Below, in pieces: positions 61,539 to 64,000 of a stretch of DNA of 64,000 bases. A program made the position numbers and the translations under genes. The notes below the pieces were generated by a model that worked only from the letters and a program-made list of their open reading frames with translations, searched no databases and was not told the origin of the DNA. The stretch is from an uncultured Bacteroides sp. (GTDB taxonomy: Bacteria; Bacteroidota; Bacteroidia; Bacteroidales; Bacteroidaceae), in the NCBI GenBank assembly GCA_944320295.1, contig CALUGY010000078.1, forward strand, positions 24,557 through 88,556, read 5' to 3'. The stretch's first letter is position 1. Every line of letters starts with the position of its first letter.

Positions 61539-63140
61539 TCAGCGGATGGTGTATTTATAGGTGTAGTATTCCGTGGACGGACCCGCCGCCACGGCCTCCA
61601 GCCATAGGTAGTTGGTGTAGCGCATGCGCTCGTTCTCGAAGCCCAGGTAGAGGGTCTTTGTGCCCTTGGCCGGTATGCTGCCGTTGCACGACTGGGTGCC
61701 CAGGGTGGAGCAGTCCACGTCGTAGTTCAGCTTGCCCGTCGAGGCCGTGCCGTCCTGAAACTTGCGTGCGTCTGCCTGGCTGCGGAAGACGTAGAGGTTG
61801 CAGTAGGCGTCTTCCTCGCGTATGGGGCGGTTGTCGTCGAGCAGCGAGGCGATGATGCCCGACGAACGCCCGCCCTCGTACACCGGGATGCCCAGGATGT
61901 TGATGCGGCGGTAGGTGAGCATCAGGTTTTCGTTGAACTTGCCGTCCTCGGCGCGGGCCTGTTCGCTGGTGGATATGCGCAGGGTGTAGAGGATGTCGGT
62001 GGCTCCCTGGGGCACCTGCACGGCCACGATGGCGCGCGACGTGCCGGAGAAGGCGGACTTTATCTGCCCGCGCAGGGTGAACTTGCGCGGCTCGCGGAAC
62101 AGGTTGGTCATCTTGATGCCCTCCACGCCCGTGGCCCCGAAGTCGCCCTTCCGGCAGGCCACCTGCTCGGAGAAGACGCGTGGGCGGGACGAGGGCGTGC
62201 CCGGCGCGGGGGTGAACGACACGTCGGCGGTGACGTACTGCCGCTGTCCGGGGTCAATCTCCACCAGGTAGACAGCGGCGTAGTCCACGCGGAGCGAGTC
62301 GTCCACACGGGCCTGGCGGTGCCGCTTCAGCACGGTGCGCGCGTCGGCGTTGCAGATGTTTACCGTCATGGGCCGCTGCCCTTCCACGCGGTAGCGCAGC
62401 ACGTCGCCCGGCATCAGGTAGACGGGGTGGGCGGTCTTGTGCTCCAGCAGCTTGGCCTTGCCGGTGGCGGTGGCGGCGGATGATGGTGCCGCGTTGTAAT
62501 TGCTGTTGATGACGGACTGCAACTGGCGCGTCATTTCGCGGTAGGCATACTTGGCGTATTCTTCCGCATTGGCGTGGTTGTCCACGTTCTTCTGGAACCA
62601 CAGGCCCTTGGTGTCAAGGAAACGTTGCGCCTCGTCCTGCCGTCCCGCCTGGCACAGGTGCACCAGCACGTCGGTCATGTAGGCGGAATATTGCTGCGCG
62701 TTGCCCGGATAGTCGGGCTCCTCGTAGTCCAGGGCGTGGTAATCCCATGCCTTGTCGAAGTCGTCGTGCGCTATCAGGGCGTCATAGAGCAGCTTCGTGA
62801 CCCTCCGTTCGTAGCCGTCGTGGCCATACAGCCCGTCGTACTGCATCTCGTACGTGGAGCAATGCCTCGGCGTGAGGCGCTCGTACACGTTGACGGCCCC
62901 CTCCACGTCGCCCTGGGCGATGCACTCCTCGATGAGCATCTCCGCGCATTTGTACTTGCCGCTGCCCTCCATGTCGCGCACCATGTCGCGGGCTTCGTCC
63001 AGTTTCCCCTCGTCAATCATGGCGTAGAACTTCTCCTGCGCCTTGCTTTCCTTCCGGGCCGAGCAGTCGTCCATGCAGTTGCCTATGACCGCCCCGCACA
63101 CCAGGAAGGCCACGATGCCTATGATGATATTCCTTTTCAT
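61539..63140 (-). CDS. Membrane-anchored helical-repeat protein of unknown function
   Basis: 533 residues. N-terminal membrane anchor (KRNIIIGIVAFLVCGAVIGNC; no good lipobox), then a helical, TPR-like region (about 25-235: KFYAMIDEGKLDEARDMVRDMEGSGKYKCAEMLIEECIAQGDVEGAVNVYERL) and a beta-rich C-terminal half. I do not recognise the family. The start at 63140 places the anchor at the N terminus; the upstream in-frame start is in the terminator hairpin. Very high G+C. Confidence 0.7.
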   Translation of the reverse strand: MKRNIIIGIVAFLVCGAVIGNCMDDCSARKESKAQEKFYAMIDEGKLDEARDMVRDMEGSGKYKCAEMLIEECIAQGDVEGAVNVYERLTPRHCSTYEMQYDGLYGHDGYERRVTKLLYDALIAHDDFDKAWDYHALDYEEPDYPGNAQQYSAYMTDVLVHLCQAGRQDEAQRFLDTKGLWFQKNVDNHANAEEYAKYAYREMTRQLQSVINSNYNAAPSSAATATGKAKLLEHKTAHPVYLMPGDVLRYRVEGQRPMTVNICNADARTVLKRHRQARVDDSLRVDYAAVYLVEIDPGQRQYVTADVSFTPAPGTPSSRPRVFSEQVACRKGDFGATGVEGIKMTNLFREPRKFTLRGQIKSAFSGTSRAIVAVQVPQGATDILYTLRISTSEQARAEDGKFNENLMLTYRRINILGIPVYEGGRSSGIIASLLDDNRPIREEDAYCNLYVFRSQADARKFQDGTASTGKLNYDVDCSTLGTQSCNGSIPAKGTKTLYLGFENERMRYTNYLWLEAVAAGPSTEYYTYKYTIR

Positions 63141-63161
63141 TGCGATGTCTGTGTTAAAAAG

Positions 63162-63197
63162 ACCGGATACTTGCCCGTAGTGCGGCAAGTATCCGGT
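63162..63197 (-). terminator. Intrinsic terminator of the coiled-coil gene
   Basis: Perfect 14-bp stem ACCGGATACTTGCC / GGCAAGTATCCGGT with an 8-base loop followed on the reverse strand by CTTTTTAA, 17 bases after the stop at 63214. Confidence 0.87.
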
Positions 63198-63213
63198 TAT
63201 GATACGTTGTTTT

Positions 63214-63498
63214 TTACTTGGTACGTGCCAGTTCGGCGCGCAAATCCGCTATTTGCCGCTGTAGCCTTTCCACGGTATTCTTGTGGAGGTCTATTTGGCG
63301 ATCGTAGCTCGCTGCGGATCTGGCTTTTTGGTCGCGATAGTTCGCTTTCGCGGTCGCGTCCCGTGAGTTTTTAATTCGGTCTGCGTAGCTGGCGCTATCC
63401 GCGCTTTTGCGTGAACGGAGGTAGGCGATTTGGTCGCGTTCCTTGGCGAGATCGGCTTTCACTCTTTCGATTGTGTTTTTGATACTTTCTCTGCTCAT
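63214..63498 (-). CDS. Small charged coiled-coil protein
   Basis: 94 residues, no signal peptide, no hydrophobic segment. Almost entirely helical and charged: two heptad-like stretches (NTIERVKADLAKERDQIAYLRSR and DLHKNTVERLQRQIADLRAELARTK) joined by an Ala/Ser/Asp-rich middle. No family recognised. It ends in a strong terminator and follows the 56-residue basic protein gene by 74 bp. Confidence 0.7.
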   Translation of the reverse strand: MSRESIKNTIERVKADLAKERDQIAYLRSRKSADSASYADRIKNSRDATAKANYRDQKARSAASYDRQIDLHKNTVERLQRQIADLRAELARTK

Positions 63499-63572
63499 GG
63501 TTTTTATTGTTTTAAATGGTTTATAAAGTGCCCTGCGATTAATCCGTTAAGGTCGGCAATAGGGTGCGTGGG

Positions 63573-63743
63573 TCACTTCCTTCCCCGCTTCCTTCCCGTG
63601 AGCATGTTTATGATGCCCGCCCCGACTTTTCGTTCCAACCTTTGTCGGGTAGTGGGAATGCCCGTCTTACCGGCCACTTTCGATTTCAGCCCGCTGATGC
63701 CGACGGCGCGTTTCAGCGAAAAAGATAGTCCTGGTATTTTCAT
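63573..63743 (-). CDS. Very basic 56-residue protein
   Basis: Open frame of 57 codons read from the sequence: begins MKIPGLSFSLKRAVGISGLK, contains KTGIPTTRQRLERKVGAGII and ends LTGRKRGRK. Fifteen Lys/Arg against one Glu, glycine rich. I recall similar small basic proteins (KIP..FS.KRA.GI... TGIPTT) in other Bacteroides genomes but know of no function; an RNA- or DNA-binding or antimicrobial-like role is speculation. Confidence 0.6.
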   Translation of the reverse strand: MKIPGLSFSLKRAVGISGLKSKVAGKTGIPTTRQRLERKVGAGIINMLTGRKRGRK

Positions 63744-64000
63744 GATGCTTGTTTGGTTATGGATGAAACATTCCTGTGGCCATGAGGTTTTGGCGTATGG
63801 CTATAGCCTATTGTGCCTGTTCGTAAGCAGGTACTTTTGAAAGAAAAATGTCCGTGTGGTTTAATCTTGTTCCACTTGTCATCAAAAAACAAATCCATTT
63901 GCATAAACAATTCTCCCCGGATACGCTTTCGCTGTTCCGGTGCTTTTTGTTATTCTGCAAGACGGGACGCAGATATGAATTTGTAAGTGTGAACAAGGAA
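63744..64000. other. Window-end region without a supported gene
   Basis: 257 bp upstream of the 56-residue gene. A 62-codon open frame on the reverse strand (63808-63996) has no recognisable features; I see no promoter of the TAnnTTTG type, repeat or RNA gene. Confidence 0.4.

Noticed and set aside
63808-63996. 62-residue reverse-strand frame at the window end
   Set aside because: No recognisable feature, start signal or composition of a real protein; could be re-examined with sequence beyond the window.

Overview
The window is an ordinary chromosomal stretch from a Bacteroidales bacterium, probably Bacteroidaceae-like. Three things point there: the ATP synthase operon layout (atpD-atpC-membrane protein-atpB-atpE-atpF-atpH-atpA-atpG), many Bacteroidetes families (DUF4494, DUF3256, a DUF5715-like lipoprotein, M64 peptidase, TPR-PD40-OmpA lipoprotein), and Bacteroides-type -7 elements (TAnnTTTGc) upstream of most transcription units, with few Shine-Dalgarno sequences. 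I see no rRNA, tRNA, insertion sequence, phage or CRISPR array. G+C varies visibly: high in the helicase, MATE, sugar-kinase and glycosyltransferase regions, lower in the ATP synthase genes and around 44.8-47.3 kb.

Layout. 1-6.8 kb: F1Fo ATP synthase operon, cut at its 5' end inside atpD. 7.1-15.7 kb: PIF1-like helicase with HRDC domain, a small exported protein, an ABC ATPase coupled to a MATE exporter, an outer-membrane barrel, and a two-gene operon of a nucleotidyltransferase and an APH-kinase/RapZ-C fusion. 16-25.3 kb: housekeeping genes (DHOD-like, YggS, fRMsr, DMT transporter, TruA, NAD(P)HX repair enzyme, Hpt, Adk). 25.4-35.8 kb: membrane protein, GNAT, M64 peptidase, Lrp/AsnC regulator, FolA-ThyA, phospholipase D family protein, an ECF sigma operon and an rRNA m5C methyltransferase. 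35.9-42.1 kb: heavy-metal RND efflux operon. 42.4-51.4 kb: small heat-shock protein, GdhA, M24 peptidase, a fucose-isomerase-like orphan, GlyA, TopB. 51.4-64 kb: AnmK, PorE-like lipoprotein, M20 dipeptidase, AroC, aminotransferase, FtsX-type permease, GT2 glycosyltransferase, an unknown helical-repeat protein and two small charged proteins.

The most unusual signal is between the genes. Seven intergenic regions (10.2, 15.9, 22.3, 28.7, 34.0, 42.2 and 52.6 kb) each carry four in-phase 22-bp units, every unit centred on an RY dinucleotide inside a dyad with core ACRYGT (27 of 28 units). A second dyad lies at many unit junctions, so symmetry centres recur about every 11 bp. One flank of each array carries a recognisable conserved sequence, which gives the array a polarity. 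Two further arrays (6887-7084, nine units; 61302-61521, ten units) use different sequences but the same 22-bp period, and both end about 36-39 bp upstream of a -7 element. I know of no described element with these properties.

A second theme is cell-wall sugar salvage. The APH-RapZ_C fusion and the adjacent nucleotidyltransferase resemble the AmgK/MurU pair, and AnmK lies about 36 kb away.
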